NCBI GenBank assembly: GCA_949987705.1
Contig: OX465281.1
Span: 167,414,516-167,478,515, forward strand
Reading direction: 5' to 3'
Source: Thereva unica
Taxonomy: Eukaryota; Arthropoda; Insecta; Diptera; Therevidae
DNA: 64,000 bases
The translations under genes were made by a program, and so were the position numbers. Shown here in pieces: positions 54,811 through 64,000 of the stretch; the first letter of the stretch is position 1; each line of letters begins with the position of its first letter. Below the pieces are notes generated by a model. That model did not search any database, was not told where the DNA came from, and saw only the letters and a program-made list of their open reading frames with translations.

Positions 54811-54982
54811 ATGTTAAATTTTAGAACGGTTATTGCTCAAGCGTTTTAATTTTGGAAAAAAATATTAGTAACTACGTATTCTTTGGAGAAAAAAGTGGCT
54901 GAAGTTCACATTTTGGTTAAGAAAAAGTTTCATTAAGACTCTAGGCTCAGAAGAAGCCCTTTATCTTCTTCTTTAAACTCCT

Positions 54983-56017
54983 TTAATCCCTCATGTTATT
55001 CAGCGCTGTTCGTTCAATGGTGTTTGCATTTATCCGCATTTCTTTAGTTTTAGTCGGATTTAGCCTTAAGCCTTCTGGACTACTTTCTGTTGCCAAATTG
55101 TTTAACATGTTTTTGAGGTCCTGTTGTCTGTGGGCCAGCAAACAGATATCATCGGCGTAGTCGAGATCCTTAAGGCGGTCTACCAAACCCCATTGTATGC
55201 CGCCTGTTATATTATCTAGAGCGCCGACAAGGATGTGATTTATTACTATAAGAAATAGTAATGGCGAAAGTAGGCATCCTTGTCGTATTCCTGAGCTCAC
55301 CTCAAAGCTGTCGGATAATTTTCCATTATGGAGAACTCTGCATTTGGAATGGTTATATAGGGCTTTTATCAATTCTATTATTTTATCAGGCAGTCCACGT
55401 CGCCGTAGTGCCTTCCAAATGAAGCTCCTATTAACCGAGTCGAACGCTTTCTCATAGTCTACGAAAGCAAGGTAAAGGTGGGATCGGAATTCAGTAGACT
55501 TCTCCACTATTATTCTCAAGGTGTTAATATGATCAATACAGGAGCGGCCCTTCCTGAATTCGGCCTGCTGCCTCCTAAGCGTTCGATCAACTGCCTCACT
55601 TATCCTAGATAGTAATATATGGGGCAAAATTTTGCCCACAGTAGATAATAAACAGATACCTCTCCAGTTGTCGCATATTGTTAAGTCCCTCTTTTTTGGT
55701 ATTTTGACTATGATACCTTCCGTCCAATCCTCCGGAAAGGTACAGGTGTTCCATGCTCTTTCTAGGATTGGCTGAAGCGCATCTGCTATGAGGCTTGAGT
55801 CGGCTTTCAACAATTCGGGCGGGATGCCATCTTTTCCTGCTGCTTTACCATTGGCCATCGCATGAATTGCGGTTACTATTTCCGTCTTGGATGGGGCCCG
55901 AGTGGCGATTCTTGTTGGCTGTGCATTGTTGTTGTTTTCCAGAGGTTCCTGTGTAAGTGTATACCATTTAGGGCAAGGTAATCTCTCCATCTTTGGAGTT
56001 GCTCCTCGTCGCTGCAC
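54983..56017 (-). pseudogene. LINE B reverse transcriptase, truncated after the ADD box
   Basis: Overlaps the preceding frame by about 140 bases. In order: MANGKAAGKDGIPPELLKA, PEDWTEGIIVKIPKKRDL, NWRGICLLSTVGKILP, FRKGRSCIDHINTLRIIVEK, LAFVDYEKAFDSVN (first catalytic Asp), LHNGKLSDSFEVSSGIRQGC, LKDLDYADDICLLAHRQQDL (catalytic ADD, near 55170) and LRLNPTKTKEMRINANTI. After TALNN the frame ends within a few residues in the 3' tail sequence, so roughly the last fifth of the polymerase ORF is missing. It is open for 344 codons. Confidence 0.9.
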
Positions 56018-57030
56018 AGCAGCCTTCCATCCGCACTCTTAACGGCATGCTTTTTAGTAGAGTGCTTTCCCGAGAGCTGTTTAGTGATTTGGTACAGCAC
56101 CTTACTGTTGCCTGTGTTTGCCGCGTTTTCCGCTTTTTCTGCAAATTCCCGCTTTTTAACGCTCTTCCACAGGAGGTCTACGTTAAACCGTCTACGGGTT
56201 CTAGCAGTTTGTTGCACGTTTCTGATTGCGGCGATTTTAAGGCGAATAGTTGCTACAAACAAATGGTGGTCGCTTCCAGTATCCGCTCTCCTGAAACTCC
56301 TGACATCCTCAAGAATAGTTCTCCATCTGCGGCTGACGGCCACGTGATCTATCGGATTTCTCGTTCTACCATCGGGCGATACCCAGGTCGTTTTGTGTAT
56401 CTTCTTGTGACAAAAGTAAATTCCACCTACCATAAGTTGGTGGGAACTACAAAAGTCAACTAAAAGCTCACCATTGTTATTGGTAACTTGGCTTAGGCCT
56501 TGGTTTCCAATTGCATGTTCAAGGCCGGTGTTGTCACGGCCGATCTGTGCGTTTAAGTCACTCATTAAAACAATGATGTCTCTCCTTGGAATAGAGCGAA
56601 AAACCTCATTCAGTCGCATATAGAACTCGTCCTTGATGTCATCTTCTGCCTCTTCAGTTGGAGCATAGCATTGGACTACCGTAGTACTTCTTAGTCTGGT
56701 ACGCAGGCGCACGGTAATAATCCTCTCAGAAACTGGTGACCAGCTAATGAGGCTGGACCTGGCTTCTTTGGTGAGTATTACGCCAACGCTACTCCTACGG
56801 CTTTCAGTTTCGTTTTTACCAGAATATAAGTTTGGGCAGATATGTTCCCCCGCATCGGGCCATCTGGTCTCGCTAAGTCCCATGATCTTGATTTTATATC
56901 GATTCATCTCGTTGAGGACTTCATCCAGTCGTCCCTCAGCAAGCAGTGTTCTCACATTCCATGATCCGATTCGTGTCCTTGTTCGAAAAGCAAAGGTCGT
57001 CGTGGTGTTGTCCATCCGGTTCCGAGGCAT
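55876..57030 (-). pseudogene. LINE B APE-type endonuclease domain and linker
   Basis: 384 codons from an ATG at 57030. The endonuclease starts with RIGSWNVRTLLAEGRLDEVL (residues about 20-39) and has MGLSETRWPDAGEH (catalytic Glu region), RTRLRSTTVVQCYAPTEEAE, IVLMSDLNAQIGRD, HKTTWVSPDGRTRNPIDHVA and ADTGSDHHLFVATIRLKI (the final His). This is the full set of motifs for nicking target DNA before reverse transcription. A linker with STKKHAVKSADGRLLCSDEE follows. Frame is lost near 55970, after which the RT part continues in a second frame, so originally one ORF. The first 1 kb appears intact. Confidence 0.9.
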
Positions 57031-57200
57031 TGTTTGCCGATTCGTAGCAATAGTGTTTTTTATGGGAGCGGGTTGCTAACCCTCAGCCCAACCGACTTAA
57101 AACTCTGTTTTGTGGCGCAGAGAGCTCGCCATTCGCCCGTCTCCCGTTAGCTCCTTCCGAAGAAGTACTCCAGGGGGCACCGCGCGGAGGTGGGATTAGG

Positions 57201-57699
57201 ACTTGCTAACAGGTCTGCTAGGTGTTCGTCTGCAGTGACTTTTCTCGGGTCTTGACAGAAGTGACAAATCGGGTGCCACCACTTTCCGATGTCTTTGTTA
57301 GCCGTTCGCCCCCCCCACGCCCTTTATACTGTCAACAATCTATTTTCTTCGTAATGCAACGTCCAACTGCAGCTTTAGTCGGGAAGGAAGGAACTGCCAC
57401 AAACTAACGGCGATATTTTTATTCCACCTACTCCCAACCATAAATATCGCGATTCTGACATCGAGAAACAACTTTGAAAACTCATAATTTTAGAAGTTCG
57501 TAGGGTGGAACCTTCACTTTTATAGTTTTAGATAGGGGTTCGGCGTACATTGGTGCCTTATTAATTAAAATATGGGTTACAAAAATACAGGGTAATATGC
57601 AAAACTCTAAAAAACTTCAAAACGCCCTAGCGGGTAAAAAAACCGTTACGATTCCCCCTATCATCCCCCCCTTCTTCAGGAGGCAGCTTTTGTACCAGT
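57201..57699. other. Unassigned stretch
   Basis: Contains a C run near 57310 (ccccccc) and no gene. The 61-codon frame at 57222-57407 is not recognised. Confidence 0.4.
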
Positions 57700-58220
57700 T
57701 ATGAGAGTTCAGGGAGGTGTTGAAGAAGTTGACGATGAACCCTGTGTTTGAACTATTGGATGTTGCAGGACCTCGGAAATTCTAACTACAAGAAATTATT
57801 TCACAATCGAGTTGTTCTATTTAGAAACGACTTGCTTTGTAGAGTGCGCGAGTGTGTGGAGTGTGATGAGTGGGCCAATCTGGTGTTGCGGGTATAGGCC
57901 GAAGAGCGTTTATATCGATGGTATACACTATGATAGCAGCGATAAAATTTTGTCAGTGCTGCTACATTCTTAGGGTGGCTCAAGGGGTTGATGGTGGAGC
58001 CAACGGCATAGTTTGAGGGCCCTTTTTGTACTTTATCTAACCAGGCCAAGGTGGATATCGGAGCGCCTCCCCAAATGAGAGAGTTATATTCGAGAGGGGC
58101 CGCATGTAGAATTTATATATTACAGCACGGGCTGATGGCTGAAGGATGAACTTGCACCTCTTAAGAAATCCCAAGCACTGGGATGCTTGTTTGGCGATTT
58201 GTAATATGTGGTCATTCCAT
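57700..58220 (-). pseudogene. LINE family D, C-terminal RT segment, copy 2
   Basis: Minus-strand pieces, in order from 58220: ILQIAKQASQCLGFLRRCKF, a PLSNITLSFGEALRYP-like text near 58070, NPLSHPKNVAALTKFYRCYH near 57970, YTRNTRLAHSSHSTHS near 57870 and FLNRTTRL near 57805. The end parallels the closing FFNTS of copy 1. More upstream sequence survives than in the copy at 25984, but with more frameshifts. Confidence 0.8.
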
Positions 58221-59222
58221 AGGAAGTCTTTGGTTAATTTAAAGCGCTAGCAGAAAGTCCCACACTTTTTTACATTTCGAAAGGTAAGTTGTTTCCATAT
58301 ACTGGAGCAATAAAAAATTTACATTCAAAATTATTTTTTCATTTTAAAATAAAAGCGTGTCTCTTTTGTAACCTTCGCCTACCATCATAACATTTTTCTT
58401 GCTAAAAAACACTTCAGGCAAACCGTACTCAAAAAACAATTCATAAAAATATTTTCTATCCCTTTAAATAATCTTTAAAGAAAATCATAAAAAATAAAAT
58501 GGAAGCTACAAAGTTATCAGCTTATATTCAACACATGCCCCGTGTCACCCTATTAGAACAAACAATAAATAAAGGGAAACTTCACCTATCTTCGATCTCT
58601 TTCTTCTGGACTCAATTAACTTAAACGAAAATTCATGTTTAAGAGAGTCAAAAACAAAAAGCCAAATTTTAAGAGCAGAGCCCAAGCCAGAACAGAAGAA
58701 AACGAAACCAGGAAAACAAAGAGAATTTGGTGGATACAGAAAATTTCTCTATTTTCGACTTCTCAATTCCGGCTGTTTGGTTCCGAAGAAGGCCTTGACC
58801 ACGAGAGGAGCGGCACCAGAAAAATTCAACGTTTCGAATTAGCGAAGGGGGACACTTTAGTATTGCCACACTGCCGCTCACCGTTTTCCGCTCCTATCAA
58901 GCCGAGGCCTAACACAATATGGGGCAGCTGTAATATCTCCAGCTTTAGTGTTTCCATAGGAAGAAATATATTAAGATTTTTCTTGTGATTAATCTTGATA
59001 TACATATTTGGATTTTTATGAAGTTGCCTATTTGGTCAAGGGAAGGAATGCTTCCAAAGAGGAACCGCCACTGATTAAAATATAAAGCCAGAAAGTTGGA
59101 ATCAGTAATTTCTCTCATGCAGCCTGTCTGCAGATAGAAAACCTCGTAGACGCTCGAATCTTGGCTTAAATCCCAGTTGGAATTCTATGAAGGCCTTACC
59201 AATCTGATATAAGTAGTAATCT
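58221..59222. other. Unassigned stretch with one interspersed repeat
   Basis: A 117-codon plus-strand frame at 58635-58988, rich in Lys/Arg, is not recognised. The segment ttggaatcagtaatttctct with cctcgtagacgc (59096-59150) repeats 23158-23232, marking a dispersed repeat. Confidence 0.4.
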
Positions 59223-59640
59223 GGTAAGGGGTACGCCTTTTTTTCTTGGTGTTAGGTGAGACCTTATATAGCCCATTACAAGAGAATGCTGGTGGTAAGG
59301 TGTAAGACAGAATCAAGTGAGAATTTGCCCGATAACTCATTTGTTTTCTTATTTTTGTAATACCTCAGTAGGACTTGGAAACTTACAGAAGTACTGAAAA
59401 GAGTACTTACTAGTAAGGAGTAGGCCTTACCATACCCCTTACAGATGAGTAGTTTTGTCTAAGTACAGTACATATGCAACTACTCTAGGGAAAGTAAAAA
59501 AGTAAGGCCTTACCGCCTATGACATTGTGTGTGAAAATAAGCGTTTCTATAAGGGTAAGGCCTACCTAATACTAGTAAGTGCCTATTTCAATACTTCTGT
59601 AAGCTTACAGGTCCTACTGGGGTATTATAAGGGTACGCCT
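59223..59640. mobile_element. Inverted-repeat structure with 75-bp arms
   Basis: Arms 59357-59431 (gtaatacctcagtaggactt...) and 59554-59629 are inverted with moderate divergence. Just outside, the motif aaggggtacgcct (59227) recurs as aagggtacgcct at 59629 and 60144, in the same orientation. It could be a MITE with its ends rearranged; the exact limits are unsure. Confidence 0.55.
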
Positions 59641-59905
59641 AGTGTTAACGAAAACATGGTCGATTTGGTTATGGTGCCTGCCATCTGGTGATGTCCATTT
59701 CCTTTTGTGTATGTTGCTATGGTTAAACCAGGTGCTAGCTAATTTCAAACCATCTCAGTTCTTGCAGTCCTGCGATGAGTATTCTATATCGTCTAAGCTC
59801 ATCTATCACTTCTGCCATTACTATGGTCTGTATAATATTCTGTATGGTCTATATACTATTCTCACATTCCGTGGTGCAAATTTTATATCGTTATACCTGA
59901 AACCA
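59640..59905 (-). pseudogene. LINE endonuclease scrap with internal deletion
   Basis: From 59905 on the minus strand: an N-terminal endonuclease segment with RNVRIV (near 59870), then MAEVIDELRRYRILIAGLQE (near 59790). It is joined directly to HKRKWTSPDGRHHNQIDHVF (near 59670), the C-terminal motif of the same domain. About two thirds of the domain between them is missing. Confidence 0.75.
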
Positions 59906-60325
59906 TTAGTCCTGGGACGCTGCTGATGTCTTTTTCGTAAATCGTGACTGTTCCGAGGCCGAGCTCTCGATTCCATAACAAGAATTGTTTTCCGAGGAGA
60001 GGTGAACCGCCTTCGCCCATCCCCCAACTTGGAAGACCAGATCCGTAAATTATACTTCATCGGATACAGTGGCCCAGCTATGTCCCCGCGCACTGGGTAC
60101 GTCAATCGTCGGTTTGTTATTCAGGAGGCACCAGCGAGGAGGTAAGGGTACGCCTGGTAAATTACATATATTGTTAAAAATATTAAAGGAAATGACAGAG
60201 TTAGCCCTTTAGGGAAGCGAACTTATTATGCATGATTTATTATAAAATTTTAATTTCTACATATTTATATATACATACATATAAAGAAAGGACAAAAATC
60301 ACAGAAATGCAAGATTATGTATAAC

Positions 60326-60734
60326 AGCCGCGTTCTTTTTACACCGTGATTCAGATCAGATCAGCCGTGCTTACGGACTTGGATCATGGAAGAAATTTAC
60401 AGTTGTAGTTCTGATTTTTGATATGTTCTGTCGCAATTTATATCAGCCTCTTAAACTTATTAAAATATTTCTGATTTAAAAAGAATTTATAAAAATGTTT
60501 AATTGACTTCTAAAATTAACAAAAGGTGACTTTCAATCATTTTTCTAAATAAATTCCAGAACAAAATTATAAAAGCTCTGGATTTTCCAATGAGATGTGC
60601 CTTGGATATGGTTGTTACACAAACTATTTTTGTATCACAGATTTTGATCCAAATCTTTTTTGGATCAAGTTGTTGTTGTTGGTTTGCTTGAAAGTTAATG
60701 ATCTGTGGGATCTCGGTGTGAAAAGAACGCAGCT
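60326..60734. mobile_element. 409-bp MITE
   Basis: Left end agccgcgttctttttacacc and the inverse of the right end (agctgcgttcttttcacacc) match with two differences in 21. Inner gatcagatca / tgatctgtgg words continue the arms. Flanking aac lies at 60323-60325 and 60735-60737. Confidence 0.75.
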
Positions 60735-60737
60735 AAC

Positions 60738-63195
60738 TAGACCTTTCTGAATGCAAGTCATTTGTTACCTGTGCGGTGGAAGTAAATATGCTATATTCTG
60801 TAAGAATCTATTCTGATGTAAGGGAAGCAAGAAGTGCCGCAAAATTTGTTTAGATAAGTTTAATTATATGGTTGTGCATTTACAACAGGGGATGCCGAAT
60901 GTGTTAAATATGCGAACTTCTTTAAATTCATTAGGCATATCATGTTTTACCTGTGCTATATATCCATAGTATTCTCCTCAGTTTAACCGTAAATTATGTA
61001 ACTAACTCCCTTGCGGTTTTTTCGTTAAATTTTTCAATGTTAATTTTCAATTGTATGAAAATTTTCTGGCGCCCCTTTAACAAAAGAATTCAATCGGATA
61101 TGACTGCTGCACCAAAGAATGAACTGAACGTAAGCAAGACTGAAAAGTCATGTTAAAGATTCAGGATAGTCCCACACAATCATTTGCTTTGCTCCAGACT
61201 AAGCACTAAGCACATAAAAGACGGGACTATATACCTCCAATATCTCGTAGCCAACCTGTGCTATATACATATCTCCAGTATCCAGAAAACGTTGGATGGA
61301 TTTTGACGATCTTGTGGTGAGTTTATCGTGGGTGGAATCCCATTCAACATACCACAGTGGATTTCTAAAAAGGTTTAACGCACTCTACACTCGCACCGTT
61401 CGCATACGATTTCAGTCTTAAGTTACATTTAGAAATCTTTTGAATGGAGGTTCAAGATTAATTTGACATTAATATTCAGCATCCAAACCTTGAATTGTTT
61501 GTTTGTAGCAAGAAGACCTGACGTAGCATAGTTATCTCCAAGGCAATCTTCCGACACCAGGATGAATCGACAAAGGAAGAGGCCTCCTTCGCATGCCAAT
61601 GGAACGCAAAAATTGCCTGCGATATAATATGTCAATGTGATATTTATACTCTGGATGTGACGATAAATGTCACCTATTAAATTCGAGAATTCAGTTTATG
61701 TGCACTCGCCTCGAGACTGGGAAAATTGTGGATGCTGTCGTTTATTCGGCTCTTATTTTTTCATTTTGTTTTGCTGCTTGTTTGGTTTGAACCGTGCGGA
61801 ATCACCTTTCTACTGTTTCGACTGGGTGTCAGGCCCCAGATCAGTGTGTCTTCCTTGTCTTTCTCCAGTTCGACTACCTTGCTGCTTGGGTTTAGCCGTG
61901 TACGTGTATATCTATCCATGAGGCAACAGCTCAGCTTTTATCGAACACGCTATATGCTCGGGACCAGCCCACAATAATTATGTTGATCTACCTACGTACA
62001 GAATTTTTTCACCGTGCGAGTTTTTATTGAATTTCTGTTTTGTTGCTCTGGCTGCACTATTATTCAAACATTTCGAAACGAAGAAGGGAATAAAACGACA
62101 TTTTGACACCTACATGCATCGTGTAAATGCAGTTTTCCAACAGCGCTTGTCCATGGGCTCAGTTTCATTTTTTAATGAAGCAAAAGCGCAGTAGACGCAT
62201 TAGCATTTCTCGAGAGTACAGCGCACCACCACATGTTGTAGGTCGGCCCATTTAGAATTCAGACCATTTTGACAACTATGTCTACTGGGCAAATTGTGAC
62301 ATACAAGGGATATTTTGAAAACATACGATTTCGATGGATGATAAAACAAGAATCAAGTAGGTGCCTACGATTTCAGATGCCATTTGCATATTAAAATGAA
62401 AGCAAGCAGATATGTCATTTCCGCTGTTTTATGCGATTCTCTCTGGTATGATGTAAGCCGTATAGAGGGTCCATGGAATATATGTATGGATTTTCTAGAT
62501 AAATATGTATATTTTAAAATTAGAGAAGGTAATTATTTTGATAATATTAATGCATTTCAAATATTTAAATATTTTAAAAAGGAAAGCCGTTAGGATTTTG
62601 GGAAAATGAAGCAATGAGAAAGTTTGAAAATCTATCTTATTTAAGGTGGGGTTTTATTAAGATAAGTTGGGTGTAAATTAAAACTGACACAAGTAAACTA
62701 ACAAGCTGAAACCTTTACTTAATTAAGTGCTGATTTTATATTGAGCCAGATTAAGACTTGTAACAAATTCTGCATACTAAAATAGAATAGGACTGTTTAA
62801 TAAAATAGGAAATATTGGTTTAATAATCCAAATTTATTTTGAAACCTTTTAAAGAAGATCACTTCAGATGCGATAAGCTTTCGCTGACGAATAATAATAC
62901 TAGATTATATAGAATGGTTAAATAATTGAAATCGCCCACTGTTCCGATATTTTTAAAAGTTTGTTTCAATCTTATCGTATTTTATAAATATTCAAGTATT
63001 CGAATTGACGGACCAGCACTTTCTTTAAAACCCCCTCGACATGGTATCAAATCAAAGGGTATGATAAGTAGAAGACTTATTTATTTATTTATTTGCCAAA
63101 CAAGGCACTTAACAAAAACAGTTACAGATAAAAAAATACATATTAACATTAATAAGGAACATTGCAGTATTTAATATTTAAATATTAAACTGAGA
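60738..63195. other. Unassigned 2.4-kb stretch
   Basis: No gene recognised. Open frames at 61667-61921 (+) and 61429-61635 (-) have no family features. A satellite word with accccctcgacatggtatca and aaagggtatgataagtagaa at 63028-63074 is one partial satellite unit in minus orientation. Confidence 0.4.
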
Positions 63196-63199
63196 TCTA

Positions 63200-63630
63200 G
63201 GTCTATAATGTTAGTTAGAAGAAGACAATAGGGAAATTAGTTTTCTTTTATAGGAACTTTTGTTAATTGAGGGAGAGAAACAGGACGCGTAGGAATTGAA
63301 GGTAATGCAGCACCTGTTAACGGGCTCGTTTCTAGTATATTCAGTGCGATGCGGGTACTCTTTAAGCAGTTTGGAATGTCTTGTTTGTCGAGTATCGTCC
63401 GACAGGAACTGCACCTTGAGGTTATTGTTCAGGACATCCAGGGTAAAACAAGATATAAGCAATTTCCGTCTAAGGGATAGAGGCAAGAGATCAAGGATTT
63501 TGAGCCTGTCCTTATAGTGAGGAAGGTTGTGAAAATCCGAAGGATTATAGAGGTTCGTAAGCGCGAAAAGAAGGAACTTCTTTTGGACAGATTCTATTCG
63601 ATTAATACTAATTTGAAATATAGCAATTGT
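63200..63630 (-). pseudogene. Jockey-type LINE ORF2 C-terminus
   Basis: Minus-strand reading from 63605: RIESVQKKFLLFALTNLYNP, HYKDRLKILDLLPLSLRRKL, a LISCFTLDVLNNNLKVQFLS segment, then EYTRNEPVNRCCITFNSYAS and INKSSYKRKL near 63235. The order IESVQKKF, L..RR and a late FN.Y...F pattern is that of the C-terminal region of Jockey/CR1-type ORF2. It has one frame change near 63490. It is a different family from D. Confidence 0.75.
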
Positions 63631-63639
63631 TGTATACTG

Positions 63640-64000
63640 AAGATGCCGTTAGATCTATGGCAGGGGTCTCAAGAGGGCAGATTAACACCTTCTCCGCAAC
63701 CCCCTCGATAAAAGAAAAGGTGTGATAAGAAGAATACAATAAGCAATATCATATACTCAATATACCGTTAAATCCATGGTGGCGTCTCAAGAGGGAGTAT
63801 TACCACTTTCTTCACAACCCGCTCGATATGAGTATCAAATGAAAAATTAGGAAAAGTAGAATACAATAAGCAATATAGTTTACTCAATAAACCGTTAGAT
63901 CCATAGCGTCCGTCTCGAGAGGGCAGATTACCACTTTCTCTAAAACCCCATCGATATACAAAAGTATCAAATGAAAGTGTATCATAAATAGAATACAATA
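63640..64000 (-). repeat. Satellite family in reverse orientation, running off the window
   Basis: Minus-strand landmarks of the 128-bp family are present: tcatttgata, the ggttgtgaagaaagtggtaa word near 63808-63830, and ctcttgaga with gatctaac. Three units of about 120 bp can be seen and the array continues beyond 64000. Confidence 0.85.

Larger units (their letters stand above)
54960..57200 (-). mobile_element. RTE-like LINE, family B, internally deleted
   Basis: A minus-strand unit with a 5' region (57200-57031, GC-richer), an endonuclease-RT reading (57030-54983) and a 3' tail with atgagggattaaaggag and aagaagaagataa (about 54988-54960). The RT text stops in the region after the catalytic box and joins the 3' tail directly, so the thumb and C-terminal domain are absent. 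Their sequence is partly known from the 137-bp tail at 49092. The RTE assignment is by pattern and tentative. Confidence 0.85.

Noticed and set aside
55993..56463. Plus-strand 156-codon frame
   Set aside because: Antisense to the LINE B endonuclease region, which has clear motifs on the minus strand.

Overview
This is eukaryotic DNA, AT-rich and packed with transposable elements. It is most likely from an arthropod, probably an insect. Evidence for that is the Ty3/gypsy element of the CsRn1 type, a MADF-domain fragment, several clades of non-LTR retrotransposon, hAT elements with CAGTGGCG ends, and a Pif1-helicase/ubiquitin-protease fusion of the kind carried by Helitron-like elements. I cannot name the species. 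I found no convincing host gene, tRNA, rRNA or CRISPR array. Almost every recognisable protein segment belongs to a mobile element, and most are broken by stops and frameshifts.

Region 0-12.6 kb: a 45-bp tandem repeat, then a terminal-inverted-repeat (TIR) element that holds a decayed LINE fragment. A second copy of that LINE follows. It is split by a 5.2-kb TIR insertion with a TA duplication (5192-10415). The insertion contains a 107-118-bp tandem array, smaller nested TIR elements, a hAT dimerisation fragment and a MADF fragment. Fragments of other LINEs follow. Region 12.6-20.6 kb is mostly decayed repeats and unexplained AT-rich DNA.

Region 20.6-31.6 kb: a near-perfect palindromic 543-bp element whose twin lies at 29.8 kb, an element with internal 146-bp repeats whose relative lies at 51.7 kb, a hAT element with an 8-bp duplication and a second hAT nested inside it, BEL/Pao and LINE remnants, and an array of eleven exact 128-bp satellite units plus one shorter one. 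Region 30.5-39.9 kb: on the minus strand lie the C-terminal part of a Pif1-type helicase fused to a USP protease and, 8 kb away, the N-terminal helicase half. The gap between them holds diverged copies of the same satellite and a LINE endonuclease fragment.

Region 40-54 kb is the best-resolved part. An old minus-strand Ty3/gypsy element (LTRs 39982-40129 and 53783-53936, 4-bp duplication atca) carries three insertions: a 1246-bp TIR element in integrase, a nearly intact plus-strand CsRn1-clade LTR retrotransposon (43637-50196) in reverse transcriptase, and a tandem-repeat element in gag. The CsRn1-type element has 292-bp LTRs with a single difference, a tRNA-Trp-like primer site, a CHCC gag motif and a textbook A AAA AAC frameshift site. 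Its pol was later broken by a 137-bp LINE tail.

Region 54-64 kb: an RTE-like LINE with endonuclease and RT but an internal deletion of its 3' coding end, other LINE remnants, two further TIR-type structures and, at the right edge, the satellite again in reverse orientation. The genes do not form a host pathway. The window records layered transposition, and the nesting gives a relative order of events.
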